A DNA stretch of 20,271 nt, from positions 1-20,271 of the forward strand of contig JAOXYB010004345.1 of NCBI GenBank assembly GCA_028565635.1, read 5' to 3'. This DNA comes from Phoronis ovalis (taxonomy: Eukaryota; Phoronida; Phoronidae). Position 1 is the stretch's first letter. Each line of letters starts with the position of its first letter. The notes below the pieces were generated by a model. It was not told where the DNA came from and searched no databases. It saw only the letters and a list, made by a program, of their open reading frames with translations. The position numbers and the translations under genes are program-made. Below are positions 1 through 8,728 of this stretch, piece by piece.

Positions 1-292
1 ATAGATTACACAGGAGGCCGTATGGATAGTATATCATAAATTTATTTATTTAAAACTATATGGATAGTATATCATTAATTTATTTATTTAAACATATAAC
101 GACACATGCCTGCCAGGTGACCGTGGGTATGCATACATTTCGTTACATCTTCGGTGAAAACGAAATCTCAGTGCATGAGCTACCATAATTGCTATTCAAC
201 AGACACTGGAAATATCAATGTCATAATAATTTTTTGGTAGTTATTTAACAAATATGTTTGTTTTGTATGTATTAATTTTGCTTTTTTATCAG
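1..292. other. 5' flank or intron upstream of first DUF1330 exon
   Basis: AT-rich non-coding DNA that ends in a plausible acceptor (a T-rich tract, then CAG at 290-292). The next exon starts in phase 0 at a serine codon rather than a methionine. An earlier coding exon is therefore expected upstream, either outside the window or too short to recognise here. Apart from the short tandem duplication at 21-96, I see nothing in this stretch. Confidence 0.5.
21..96. repeat. Two-copy 38-bp direct repeat
   Basis: A unit beginning TATGGATAGTATATCAT and continuing into an ATTTATTT run occurs at 21-58 and again at 59-96, nearly unchanged and with a period of 38 bp. It is a simple local duplication in intronic or flanking DNA, with no sign of coding. 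Confidence 0.8.
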
Positions 293-427
293 TCCCCTGA
301 CGACCAAGAAGCTTACATGTTCATTTGCTTTGAGCTTTCCAACCTACAGTCGTTTAAGAACTCTATCCTGAAAAGCAGTTCAATTCTAAGGAACTACAAT
401 GGAAAGCTTCTCGCTTTGGCAGAAGAG
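293..427 (+). CDS. DUF1330 copy 1, first visible coding exon
   Basis: 135 nt, phase 0 at both ends, 45 codons (SPDDQEAYMFICFE... to ...LALAEE). The acceptor is ATCAG at 288-292 and the donor is GAG|GTATAA at 428. It encodes the first beta strand and helix of the N-terminal domain. The length is identical to the matching exon of copy 2 (4484-4618). Confidence 0.87.
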
Positions 428-2223
428 GTATAATTAATATTATATTGCTCTTTTTTTGTTGCCATGTATAAAAGTGAGCAACCACGGTAAGTGATTGCTA
501 TTTTAGTTTCTGTGAAGTTGTATCTTAATATCCGTTCAAGTAAACGATGTAGTATATTGTACGGTTATTATAAAGTAGAGTTTTCTTATAAATAAAGAAG
601 ATAGAAGCTCAAAATAACACAAAAATAAAGTCGTATTTATTCTACAGGTGCATTTAGTAGAAGGAGAATGGCCGCTCAATAAAACAGTGGCAATTCTTCA
701 CTTTGGTTCCGTGCGTTTAGCCAGGTCTTGGATCCAGAGTGACCAGGTATCTAAGCAGCCGGATTGGTTGGGTGGCGTAGATATTATTATGTCACCAATT
801 GAAGGTGTACCACCACATGGTAAGAAAGTTATTGCCCGGGGGCCTAACTTGAAAGCAAGTCGGGTACGCATGCTTGTCCGAAAAAACGGGGGTATGGGGT
901 ACCTTTTTGCCGGGAACTCCGTTTTGGGGTCGATTTTGGCGGAAAAGCACATTTAGGGGGTATGTTTTTGACAAATGTAACTTCTCGTTTAGGGGTTGGT
1001 TTTTCACGTACACCTCCCGTTTAGGGGTCCCTTTTTCAGTGGGAGCAGCGAGCATTACCTTTTGGCGACCATTTTGCATTTTTTTAAAAATTTAGTGTAT
1101 TATTTTGTTTTGACGACGTTTATTTTTTTTTTTTGGTTGTCGATTTTTTTGGGAACCGTTTTTTTTTTGGGTTGTTAATTTTTCAGAGAAAACTTCCCGT
1201 TTAGAGGTACCTTTTTGAGCAAAATCTTCCCGTTTAGGGGTGGTATTTTGATCCTCTACTTCCCGTTTAGGGGCTTATTTTGAACCTACGGACGAGCATT
1301 GGTACCCGATTTCCTTTCAAGTTAGCCCCCCGGGAGTTATTGTTGCTATGTCCCGGATATTACGTACGTAGGCTTAATCTACCTCACCTGATTTGATGCG
1401 GCTTAAATCTGCACCTCTCACGGATTTTGTGCCAAAGTTTATTTCTTCGCCATGCATAAATAAATTGGAATATACCTGGTGTTCAGTCTATTTCGCTATG
1501 CAGATATAGGCTAAATCTAGATGTATAGGTGACATTACCATCGTGTACAACACCTATTAGACCACCTCGTGCGAGACAACTGCATTAATTCAGAAAAATC
1601 TATGAACGAAATCAATATAATTTTCTTTACAACATAGTGTAAAGCTGGATTATACGATTCTTTTGTAGATAAAGGCGTGTTCCAAATATCAGATTCCAGT
1701 GTGTATGAAGAGAATTACTACCAGGAGTATCTACCCAGTATGCTGGACTGTGTCAAAGAATGTGGTGGTCATCCGGGTATTGTTTTATCTAAAAAAGATC
1801 CCGATAAAATCCGTGGTCTTTGGACCCCTCATTTGTTAGTGGTCAACCAGTGGAAGTCTCTCGAAGATTTTGACAAGTTTTATAACGGAGGTACTAAAAT
1901 ATATTACTTCGTGTCTTTTGAAAATAATTATTTTTCATATAGTTTGTTACGACCAATGTTTCATATTGTTTGATTACTTTATGTAGTTAGTATACTTCTG
2001 GAATAGAAATAACGGTAGTTAAGATCCTATTAAAAAAAAAGTAAAAAAAGATAGAGTTAATAATTATGTATATAGGAGACATGCATTTCATTTTTATTTT
2101 ATAAATATAAAACATGCATTTGTTTTTTTTTCAGCTAAAAACCAAAAATTGAGAGAGACAGCACAAAACTGGGCCGCATCAAATGTTGTGATCTTCGAAA
2201 ATGTACCTCTAACACCGAGGTAA
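293..2223 (+). CDS. Tandem double-DUF1330-domain protein, copy 1 (5' partial)
   Basis: Four exons (293-427, 648-819, 1669-1890, 2135-2223) join in frame into 205 residues plus a TAA stop. Residues ~6-100 fit a DUF1330 (dimeric alpha-beta barrel, ferredoxin-like) domain: an EAYMFICFE strand, LRNYNGKLL, then VEGEWP, the ILHF strand and the ARSWIQSD helix. Residues ~103-200 are a second, more divergent domain of the same fold with VFQISD, a YYQEYLP helix, GGHPGIV and LVVNQW. All junctions have GT..AG ends, with phases 0, 1 and 1. The biochemical role is unknown, as for the DUF1330 family generally, and no signal peptide or membrane segment is visible. The paralogue at 4484-6200 has the same exon lengths, which strongly supports the model. 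The initiator methionine is not visible, so the 5' end is incomplete. Intron 2 carries a 500-bp transposon-like insertion. Confidence 0.87.
648..819 (+). CDS. DUF1330 copy 1, second visible coding exon
   Basis: 172 nt (57 codons plus one base). The acceptor is TCTACAG at 641-647 and the donor is G|GTAAGA at 820. It encodes VHLVEGEWP...ILHFGS...ARSWIQSDQVSKQPDWL...IEGVPPH, the most typical DUF1330 segment. The reading frame starts at a GTG valine, which is an internal codon and not a start. The length equals that of the copy 2 exon. Confidence 0.92.
835..880 (+). repeat. Left terminal inverted repeat of the 500-bp element
   Basis: Begins CCCGGGGGCCTAACTTG and ends GCTTGTCCG. It pairs with the reverse complement of 1289-1334, with six mismatches over 46 positions. 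Confidence 0.88.
919..1275 (+). repeat. Degenerate ~33-bp repeats with CGTTTAGGGG core, inside the element
   Basis: The core CGTTTAGGGG occurs at 986-995, 1018-1027, 1231-1240 and 1264-1273, with a one-base variant (CGTTTAGAGG) at 1198-1207. Weaker relatives are at 920-929 (CGTTTTGGGG) and ~950-959. Spacing within each cluster is 32-33 bp, and a T-rich stretch follows most cores. The two clusters are separated by an unrelated T-rich stretch at ~1040-1190. The repeats lie wholly between the terminal inverted repeats, so they belong to the element. Confidence 0.75.
1289..1334 (-). repeat. Right terminal inverted repeat of the 500-bp element
   Basis: Read on the minus strand it begins CCCGGGGGGCTAACTTG and ends GCTCGTCCG. 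It is the partner of 835-880. The 8-bp direct repeat AGTTATTG follows directly at 1335-1342 on the plus strand. Confidence 0.88.
1669..1890 (+). CDS. DUF1330 copy 1, third visible coding exon
   Basis: 222 nt, starting after a TTTTGTAG acceptor. The preceding exon's G joins AT to make Asp. It encodes DKGVFQISD...YYQEYLP...GGHPGIV...RGLW...LVVNQW...DFDKFYNG and ends before a GTACTA donor with one base left over. It is the core of the second domain. Length and phases equal those of the copy 2 exon at 5374-5595. Confidence 0.92.
2135..2223 (+). CDS. DUF1330 copy 1, last coding exon
   Basis: The acceptor is a long T-run followed by CAG (to 2134). The split codon gives Ala, then KNQKLRETAQNWAASNVVIF, ENVPLTPR and the stop TAA at 2221-2223. 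It supplies the last helix and strand of the second domain. The same helix is recognisable in the copy 2 terminal exon. Confidence 0.88.
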
Positions 2224-2446
2224 ACAGGAACAAGTTTTTGCTTCATAATTGAAATTCCAAATACTTTACCTTTAGTAAACCTGCCAAAAACCACACAGAG
2301 AAGTAACATGTGCCAGAATTAAAGGTGTACACGCGTATTTCTTATTATTATTTTGTCACTTTTATTTGCTTATACATTATTAATATAATATATTATTATT
2401 ACATTTTTGTAAAATTATGTCGTTTTAGTTTTAGAGTGTTTTAAAC

Positions 2447-2452
2447 AATAAA
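2447..2452 (+). terminator. Candidate polyadenylation signal for DUF1330 copy 1
   Basis: AATAAA about 225 nt after the TAA stop, in an AT-rich 3' region. This is a reasonable distance, but the hexamer is frequent in such DNA. Confidence 0.4.
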
Positions 2453-2832
2453 TTACTTTAGTTATTACTTATCTTTGTATATTCGTATGTATAATACATT
2501 CTTATGTGAATCGTGAACGAATATAAACTACAGCATGCATCAGTTTTTTAAACCTTCAATAAGGTCAAGTCCGGGGCCAAAGTACACATTTGTAAGATGT
2601 ACAGTAAAGTCATAATTAATTTGATATCAAATACAAAACTCTATTATTAAAATGGTGTGCTATCTTTTTTTTCAAATTGTACCTGCATATCTATAAAATA
2701 TATTGGCATTGGTTCAGGCCAGATCAAGCTGACAATAATTCATTTGCATTATTCTTTCATTCATTTTTTTTTAAGGTTTCCGTTATACAGCACTGTTGTG
2801 ATTACACAGGTTAATGTTCTTAAATTCGAGTT

Positions 2833-2863
2833 ACGAGCTAGGAGTAACGAGTAAAGTGTGTGC
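2833..2863 (+). repeat. Left inverted-repeat arm of the second element
   Basis: The arm starts ACGAGCTA and contains GAGTAACGA. It is complementary to 3078-3108. Confidence 0.65.
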
Positions 2864-3077
2864 GTGACATATAAACGAAACGCAATAGTGAGGGGTAGGG
2901 GGTCCCCCCAGAGTGTAATGCTTGCACTTAAAAATTGCAAATGCTCGGTATAAATAAAAAAAGGTCGCCAAAAAGATAAAGCTCGCTGCTCACATTTAAC
3001 AGTCAATGGATGAACAGACCACAATGCTCGGTGTATTTATACAGACATTCTATAAAAGAAATCGAGTGTTTTTTTTA

Positions 3078-3108
3078 CTCACACATTCGTTCGTTACTCA
3101 TAGCTCGT
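3078..3108 (-). repeat. Right inverted-repeat arm of the second element
   Basis: On the minus strand it reads ACGAGCTATGAGTAACGA and then a GTGTG-containing tail, matching the left arm at 2833-2863. Confidence 0.65.
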
Positions 3109-3130
3109 CTCTCGTATCTAGGAATCTTAA

Positions 3131-4483
3131 CTTCTCTATTACATCTAGTTTGTTTAAAAAATTAAACATTTACTAGGTACCGTGAAATCAGAAAAGTACA
3201 TGATAAAAATCGCTACCTGAAAAACATTGATAGACGTATGATATGCGCCCAATTGGAAGTTTTTGTATCCCAACGTTTAGAGATGATTGCACTAAATGAT
3301 TAAGCTTTGTTGGGAAAATGTACACACGCTACTAAAATTCATGCTTCGACCAATTTAGTTCACGCAGCCATTTCTTAAATAATGTTAGTAGCACTTTACT
3401 TTGTCAAGACTAATATTTTATTACTTGGTTCCCAAATGGACAGACACTTATTGGTTAAAAGTATAACGCAGGTATTTCGTTTCTTCTACATAGATCCTAA
3501 ATGGAGTGATTATCTGTTTCTACTATCTTCAAAAATGTATTCTACTAATACATCAAGAAATGTATCTGAACTTATCGCAGCAACGTATGAAAACGCTATC
3601 TTCGGTGACGAAAATCATTGTCCTGTTCTCTAACTAATTAACAACTGTTACATCACAAAACATTGAATTGCCTCGTCACGTCACTCAACTGTCTAAAGGA
3701 ACAGGAACGCTGAGCTACAAGGGTTGGATTTATTTTTACTAGTATTATTTTTCCTAGAAGTAAATTTGTTGTATTAAATTTGATGTAAAAGTTCCATTCT
3801 GAACATACGAGGAGTTTAAAGTCGAAACTATATGACAGACATCCTGTCATTCGGCATTAAATTTAACTCTTCATCTTGCAACTGTATTCTTTTTAAATGT
3901 TGGATTGACCATCAATGCTAACCCATGTGATGGGTATTCCTTTTACAAGTACTGAACAAAGTTATTTCAGCAATGTCATTACTTCTTATTGTAGAATAAG
4001 ATCACCCGTTCATGTAGCTTCACGAGGGTACTTCGCACGATCATTCCTAGTATCAACTGCCTCGACCTATCAACATGGAATGGTGGGAAAATAGCAATTA
4101 TGAAACTAACACTGTAATACTTAATTTTGCTTCTTTTTACACAGTTTTTACTTTGTAAACAATGTTAGCGTTCTCTTTTAGCGTTCTATACGCTACGTAT
4201 ACTCACTATCATTTTTAGAGAACAACTGGATGAATCTAAGCTCGTACAAATTATAATTAAAAATGTCCATATCTAACAACGACACCTAGTGCTTACATTA
4301 CATATAATTATACAAATCTGTGTATTAATTAGCAGCATAAAATATGAAAGCATTTCAATAATCACAGTTATTATCCTATTTTGCTCCGTTATGTTACAAA
4401 CCATAATTTGTACTGAATATTAATGAGGATGAAAGTAATCATAAATTAAAGCGCTGTGATTTATATGAATACTTTTAAATTAG
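3131..4483. other. Spacer between the DUF1330 copies; presumed 5' region of copy 2
   Basis: AT-rich DNA between the second element and the first firm exon of copy 2. Open frames here, the longest being 83 codons at 3382-3633, have no recognisable domain, no splice-linked partner and residue content typical of chance frames. The promoter and a short 5' exon of copy 2 should lie here. The best candidate for that exon is 4075-4113, described in the findings. I see no other feature. Confidence 0.5.
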
Positions 4484-4618
4484 AAATACGACGAAATGGA
4501 GGCTTACATGTTCATATGCTTCGAACAGTCCAAATTGCAATCGTTTAAAAACTCCATTACCAGAAGTGGTGCAGTACTCAGAAATTATCAGGGAAGAGTT
4601 CTAGGTTTTGGGGAGGAG
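4484..4618 (+). CDS. DUF1330 copy 2, first firm coding exon
   Basis: 135 nt, phase 0, reading KYDEMEAYMFICFE... to ...VLGFGEE. The donor is GAG|GTAACA. The acceptor AAATTAG (to 4483) is pyrimidine-poor, but it lies at exactly the position predicted from copy 1. The alternative is translation beginning at ATG 4496-4498, in frame within the exon. Confidence 0.8.
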
Positions 4619-6200
4619 GTAACATTTATAACAATATTTAGTAAAAGAGCAGTAAAAGCATGAAACGTAAAGTCAAACAAATATTGAAATAGGTTTAGAA
4701 AATAGTGAAAGTAAATGTTGGACAGCTTCTACATAAGTGTGTGAAATTAAACTGAAACCCAAGCTAAAGACTTTTTACATTTATAGTTATACGTATGTTG
4801 TCGTCTTCATTCCTTTTCTACAAAGTTTTTATTGTTCTTTGTCGTTTGCGTTAATATTAATCAACCTGTAGATGCAAATTGTGGAGGGGGACTGGCCATG
4901 CAACCGACTAATCGCCGTTCTCCATTTTCATACAATGGCATTAGCCAAACGATGGATTCAGAGTGATGATAATGCCAAACAGCCCGATTGGTTAACGTGG
5001 GTAGACATTGTACTTGCTCCAATCGAAGGCGCGCCTCCCGATGGTAAGTGATTGATATAAGTTTATGTCCAACACACATCTACTCGCGACCACCTGATGG
5101 GGAAAACTGTCCAACGTCTTTAATACACAGATACCATACTGTGGCAAGTTTAATTGACAAAGTGTTGTTTTTTGCCATTTTATAAAACACTAATATTTTA
5201 AATGAAATGTATCTCAAAGTCACATGTCAGACTCATAAATCTTGTGGATTATTCACTTTCAAACATATTTACATACTCTGCATGTATATGATAGGCGCAA
5301 GATATGCTTTAAAGAATATACTTTTATTTATTGAGAAAGTGATTAAAATTAGACCTGCATCTTCATCTTGTAGACAAAACTGTGTTCCAAATAACTGATG
5401 TTAACGTCTTTAACAAAAATTATTACCGTGACTACTTGCCTAAGGAAATGAAATGTGTGAAAGAATATGGAGGTCATCCAGGAATTGTGGTGTCCAAAAC
5501 AGAACCTGAAACTGTCCGTGGACTTTGGTGTCCTCAGTGCTTGGTAGTTAACCAGTGGAATTCAGTGACAGATTTTGATAAACATATGAAATCGGGTGAG
5601 TTCACAGCAGAAACAATCAGGCTGGTCTCATCTGAATACAGATAGTATACCCGCGCGGAACATACCATGCACATTTTATATGCTCAAATCTAAAACAAAA
5701 CATATTTAATTGGAACTAAATTGTGTAAACTCTCAATTTTATTCCCTCTTCTCACTAAAGATCGTGATTAACTGAGTGGAACCAAGCTATGAGAAACCTA
5801 TATGATTTATTGGAGGAAAGATTCGTGCTGTCAGAATTTTTATTGCATGTGTAAACTACAAAATGTATCTCCTTAAGAATTAAGGAGTCTTAATTGTGAT
5901 ATCTTTAGCAAACATGTACATGTATATAATAAAATAGACAAGTATATATCGATGTAAAGAGTCGGACCATTACATCGAAACAATAGCTTGTCAACAGTAC
6001 TTGTTTACTTTACTCTAAGCTTGTATTTTAGTTTTACGGTAGATACCAGGCTCATATTTGTATTTTGCTGCGTGTTTTCAGATACCTTCCAAGCACTGAG
6101 AGAAAAAAGACAGAAACTGGCTTCTGTCAGTACTGTAGTATTCAGGAGAGTTCAGTTATGCCATCAAGATTGCCAAATGTCCAAAAATAAGAAGTGCTAG
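4484..6200 (+). CDS. Tandem double-DUF1330-domain protein, copy 2
   Basis: Four exons (4484-4618, 4872-5043, 5374-5595, 6082-6200) join into 215 residues ending at TAG. The first domain reads EAYMFICFEQSKLQSFKNSI, VEGDWP, the VLHFHT strand and KRWIQSD..AKQPDWL. The second reads VFQITD, YYRDYLP, GGHPGIV, RGLW and LVVNQW. Exon lengths 135/172/222 and phases 0/1/1 are identical to those of the copy at 293-2223, and the proteins share about 60% of residues by eye, so these are tandem paralogues. Against copy 1, the C-terminus has a Cys/Lys-rich extension (...LCHQDCQMSKNKKC). The start is uncertain. ATG at 4496 has G at -3 and +4 and could initiate, but equal exon length with copy 1 suggests a spliced 5' exon. 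Function is unknown. Confidence 0.88.
4872..5043 (+). CDS. DUF1330 copy 2, second coding exon
   Basis: 172 nt between a CCTGTAG acceptor and a near-consensus G|GTAAGTG donor. It encodes MQIVEGDWP...AVLHFHTMALAKRWIQSD..AKQPDWL..VDIVLAPIEGAPPD. The initial ATG here is internal and aligns with the GTG valine of copy 1. Confidence 0.92.
5374..5595 (+). CDS. DUF1330 copy 2, third coding exon
   Basis: 222 nt after a TCTTGTAG acceptor, with a G|GTGAG donor. It encodes DKTVFQITD...NYYRDYLP...CVKEYGGHPGIVVSK...VRGLWCPQCLVVNQW...DFDKHMKS, the core of the second domain. About 44 of 74 residues match the copy 1 exon. Confidence 0.92.
6082..6200 (+). CDS. DUF1330 copy 2, last coding exon
   Basis: The acceptor is GTGTTTTCAG (to 6081). 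The split codon gives Asp, then TFQALREKRQKLASVSTVVF and a basic, Cys-containing tail, with stop TAG at 6198-6200. The LRE-helix and VVF-strand align with copy 1. The tail after RRVQ is about ten residues longer and has no match there. Confidence 0.85.
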
Positions 6201-6401
6201 AAAAACTTGGCGTCATTAAACTAGAAAATACTACAATACTGCTCCTGCGACATAAGTTGATAAGGACTAAAAGTGATGAAAAGTCATGTATGCGCAAACA
6301 TGACAGCAAAATGAAAGATGCAATATTTTTTGACATTTTGAGCACGCCACAAAAGGCAGCAATGTGCTTTTTGAAGCGACAGTTGTAAACCCACAGAAGA
6401 A

Positions 6402-6464
6402 AATAAACTGTACATAATATTGTAAAACAACTGAAACATTGTTCTTATCGATGAAAAAAATAAA
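6402..6464 (+). terminator. Candidate polyadenylation signals for DUF1330 copy 2
   Basis: AATAAA occurs at 6402-6407 and 6459-6464, about 200 and 260 nt after the TAG stop. Either could end the transcript. Neither is followed by a clear GT-rich element. Confidence 0.45.
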
Positions 6465-8728
6465 GAATCTAATAATGGCAAGTATTAGTTTTTAAGAACA
6501 ATAAAATAGATAAAAACCATGGATGAAACAAAACGATGTCTATGTAACAGCATGTCATAGTTTTGAATGTGTTGAATGCAGAGATCCTATGATTCACTTA
6601 TACTTCAGGGTGTTTTGCTTAATTTAAAGACCACTGAGTGTTATGTCATAGAATTTATAAAATAAATGCATTTCTTCAATTAAGGCAGATACATATATAA
6701 ACACATCTAACCTCTAGAGATCAAACTGGAACTAATTTCCTCAAAAACATTAAACATATAAAAATTAAATGTCACGTTTAGGAGAAAGCAAGTGTGTCCA
6801 CTAGTTCAGATTGTTGTAGGAATTATTATCTCCTAAATCTTGATTTAAAATTTGTATTTTTAATAGACTGTAATGCAAATCTTAAATTCTCAGCAAAAAA
6901 CTTAAAAGGTAGAAGATAATTTTTTTCTCTAAAGTTAAATAACGGCATGAGTAGTTCAAACTATTATCAGGTAAAAATTCATAATTGCCCAGTAAGGCAG
7001 AATGACAAACAACATTTCAAAAATTGAAGACATTGATTGGAAGAGGTAAATGTTTAAAAGGGAAACATAATTTTGATCATAATAATAATAATAAAAATCA
7101 ATTGCCGTCAATTACCCCAAATGAGGTCACATTTTTTTCCTTTTTAATCTATAATATTTGTAAAATAAATATCAACTAGCCTGGGTAATTTGGAGGAGTG
7201 CACATGAGTAGTGATATTTAGGAGCATTTCGAACATATCTATTGGACACCACCTGGTGGAGAGAAATGGTGCCATCTATACATCTAAACTAAAACTTAAA
7301 ACATTTGAACAGTGCACTGATCATTGACTGATCACAAAATGTTGCATTAAATTTGCTTTATGTTTGCATTAAATAAACACAACTTCAGAATATATTTGTT
7401 TGGCAATAAAACATTTTTATTTTAAATTTTTGTAAAACTAAATTTTATAACATTGCAATTAAAAACTACAATAAATGGTTTCAATTAATAAATAACAAAC
7501 AGGTAGTTTGGTATCTTATATATAAAATAGGAATTAATAACCATGTATCAGTCTGAATTGTAGGACCCTTAACTGTTCCACTTCACACCATAAGAAGGCC
7601 ATATGATGACTGCTAATATAACCTGCAAAATAACTAATGTTTTTAAAGCGAATTGTGCAAGAGAGTGACTGAATGACATATTCTACTGCTCAGATAGCTG
7701 TTTAAATTTTACATAATTTCATCTTTAGATACCTGATCCTTCCAAAAGCTTTGTAGCAGTTTGGTATATTGATAAAGTTCTTCAAGTGGGTGTAAAAGCA
7801 TGGAAATAATGCAGGACCACTGTGCAAACAGTTACTTTCAACATGAAGCAGTTCAAAAAATTTACTTTGTAAATAATTGTAAATAGTTGTGACATATCCT
7901 CCCTATGCCATCACAAGACTCCATAAATAATGTAAGAATTACTAGGAGTGAACTGCTAGCCATTTTATAAAATAAGTTTTTAAAAGGAAATATTTTTTGC
8001 AACTAGAGAAATATGAGATTTTTTTAAACAAGGATAATTTTACATGAATAAATATATAAACAAAATGAAACAACTATTTATATATTGATGAATAATTTGA
8101 AATTTGAATTTCTAAAATGGCAAAATTTATATATTTCTTATAAATAACTTGATTGACAGCTATATTTACTGTTGTTTCATTACATAGCTTCTAACAACAT
8201 TTAAAACTGTATTATTTCCGTACAACATATTAAGTATAACAGCATATATTTATTAAAATGGCACCATTTAATATGTATGATAGCAACATCAATTTTATCA
8301 ACATGCACATGTCCATTCAAAGTTAATATCCAAAATAGTTCTACATTGCCTACTTAATAACAACAGAGGTTGTGATGAATATTACATAGTACTAACATAT
8401 AACAGGAATTGTCACACTCTTAGTAAGGAAACATACCAATTATTTTTTAGAAACCTTACTGTCATACAAAATGTAAATATTACCACAACATACACAACAC
8501 AGAGAAGCATGCTCCAGTCACACATTAATAATATGATATTATTTAGAACATACAACCACTAGCACTACAGAGTAAACTTGTTTCACGCAAGTCATGCATC
8601 TGCACATTAACGGTTAAGGTCAAAGATATCTCTCATTCTAACATTATTTTTATCAGTTTTTTTCATAAAAACACAAATATGGTTCTGGTCATATTTATGG
8701 AAAATCCTATAATAAGAATGTATTCTTT
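6465..8728. other. Convergent intergenic region including the MTUS-like 3' UTR
   Basis: Very AT-rich DNA between the 3' ends of the DUF1330 copy 2 gene and the MTUS-like gene. I find no exon with supporting splice sites or recognisable protein. It contains a short ATA/ATT microsatellite (~7079-7093) and scattered A and T runs. The part nearest 8728 is presumed to be 3' UTR of the minus-strand gene. Confidence 0.55.
8249..8272 (-). terminator. Candidate polyadenylation signals for the MTUS-like gene
   Basis: On the minus strand ATTAAA (8272-8267) and AATAAA (8254-8249) lie about 460-480 nt after the TGA stop. In my reading these are the first canonical hexamers downstream of the coding region. 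Position is the only evidence. Confidence 0.4.

Larger units (their letters stand above)
835..1334. mobile_element. 500-bp non-autonomous DNA transposon (MITE-like) in intron 2
   Basis: The ends are 46-bp terminal inverted repeats, 835-880 and 1289-1334. Both start CCCGGGGG inward and match at 40 of 46 positions, sharing CTAACTTGAAAG, TCGGGTAC and GTCCG. The element is flanked by an identical 8-bp direct repeat, AGTTATTG, at 827-834 and 1335-1342, as expected of a target-site duplication. There is no transposase coding capacity, and the interior is repetitive and GC-richer than its surroundings. An 8-bp duplication occurs in hAT and several other superfamilies, but the CCCGGGGG terminus does not let me assign one. 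It inserted only 7 bp beyond the exon 2 donor and left GTAAGAA intact. Confidence 0.85.
2824..3126. mobile_element. Second inverted-repeat element between the DUF1330 copies
   Basis: The end segment 2833-2863 (ACGAGCTAGGAGTAACGA then GTGTG) matches the reverse complement of 3078-3108 (ACGAGCTATGAGTAACGA then GTGTG) at about 24 of 31 positions. The arms are set inside two TTAA tetranucleotides at 2820-2823 and 3127-3130, which could be a TTAA target duplication. In such AT-rich DNA this is weak evidence. The interior has no coding capacity. It carries ATGCTCGGT twice (2941-2949 and ~3025-3033) and a GC-rich GGGGGTCCCCCC palindrome near 2900. It is probably a MITE, with exact borders uncertain. 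Confidence 0.6.

Noticed and set aside
698-1178. Overlapping open frames across exon 2 and the 500-bp element, including Trp/Phe-rich frames
   Set aside because: They arise from the CGTTTAGGGG and T-rich repeats and from the opposite strand of a real exon. No transposase motif is present.
3382-3633. 83-codon open frame in the spacer between the DUF1330 copies
   Set aside because: No recognisable domain, no paralogue, no supporting splice context. Its composition is that of a chance frame in AT-rich DNA.
5207-5398. 63-codon open frame spanning intron sequence and the start of the third copy 2 exon
   Set aside because: It runs in a different frame from the supported exon and has no homology to copy 1. 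It is an intron read-through frame.
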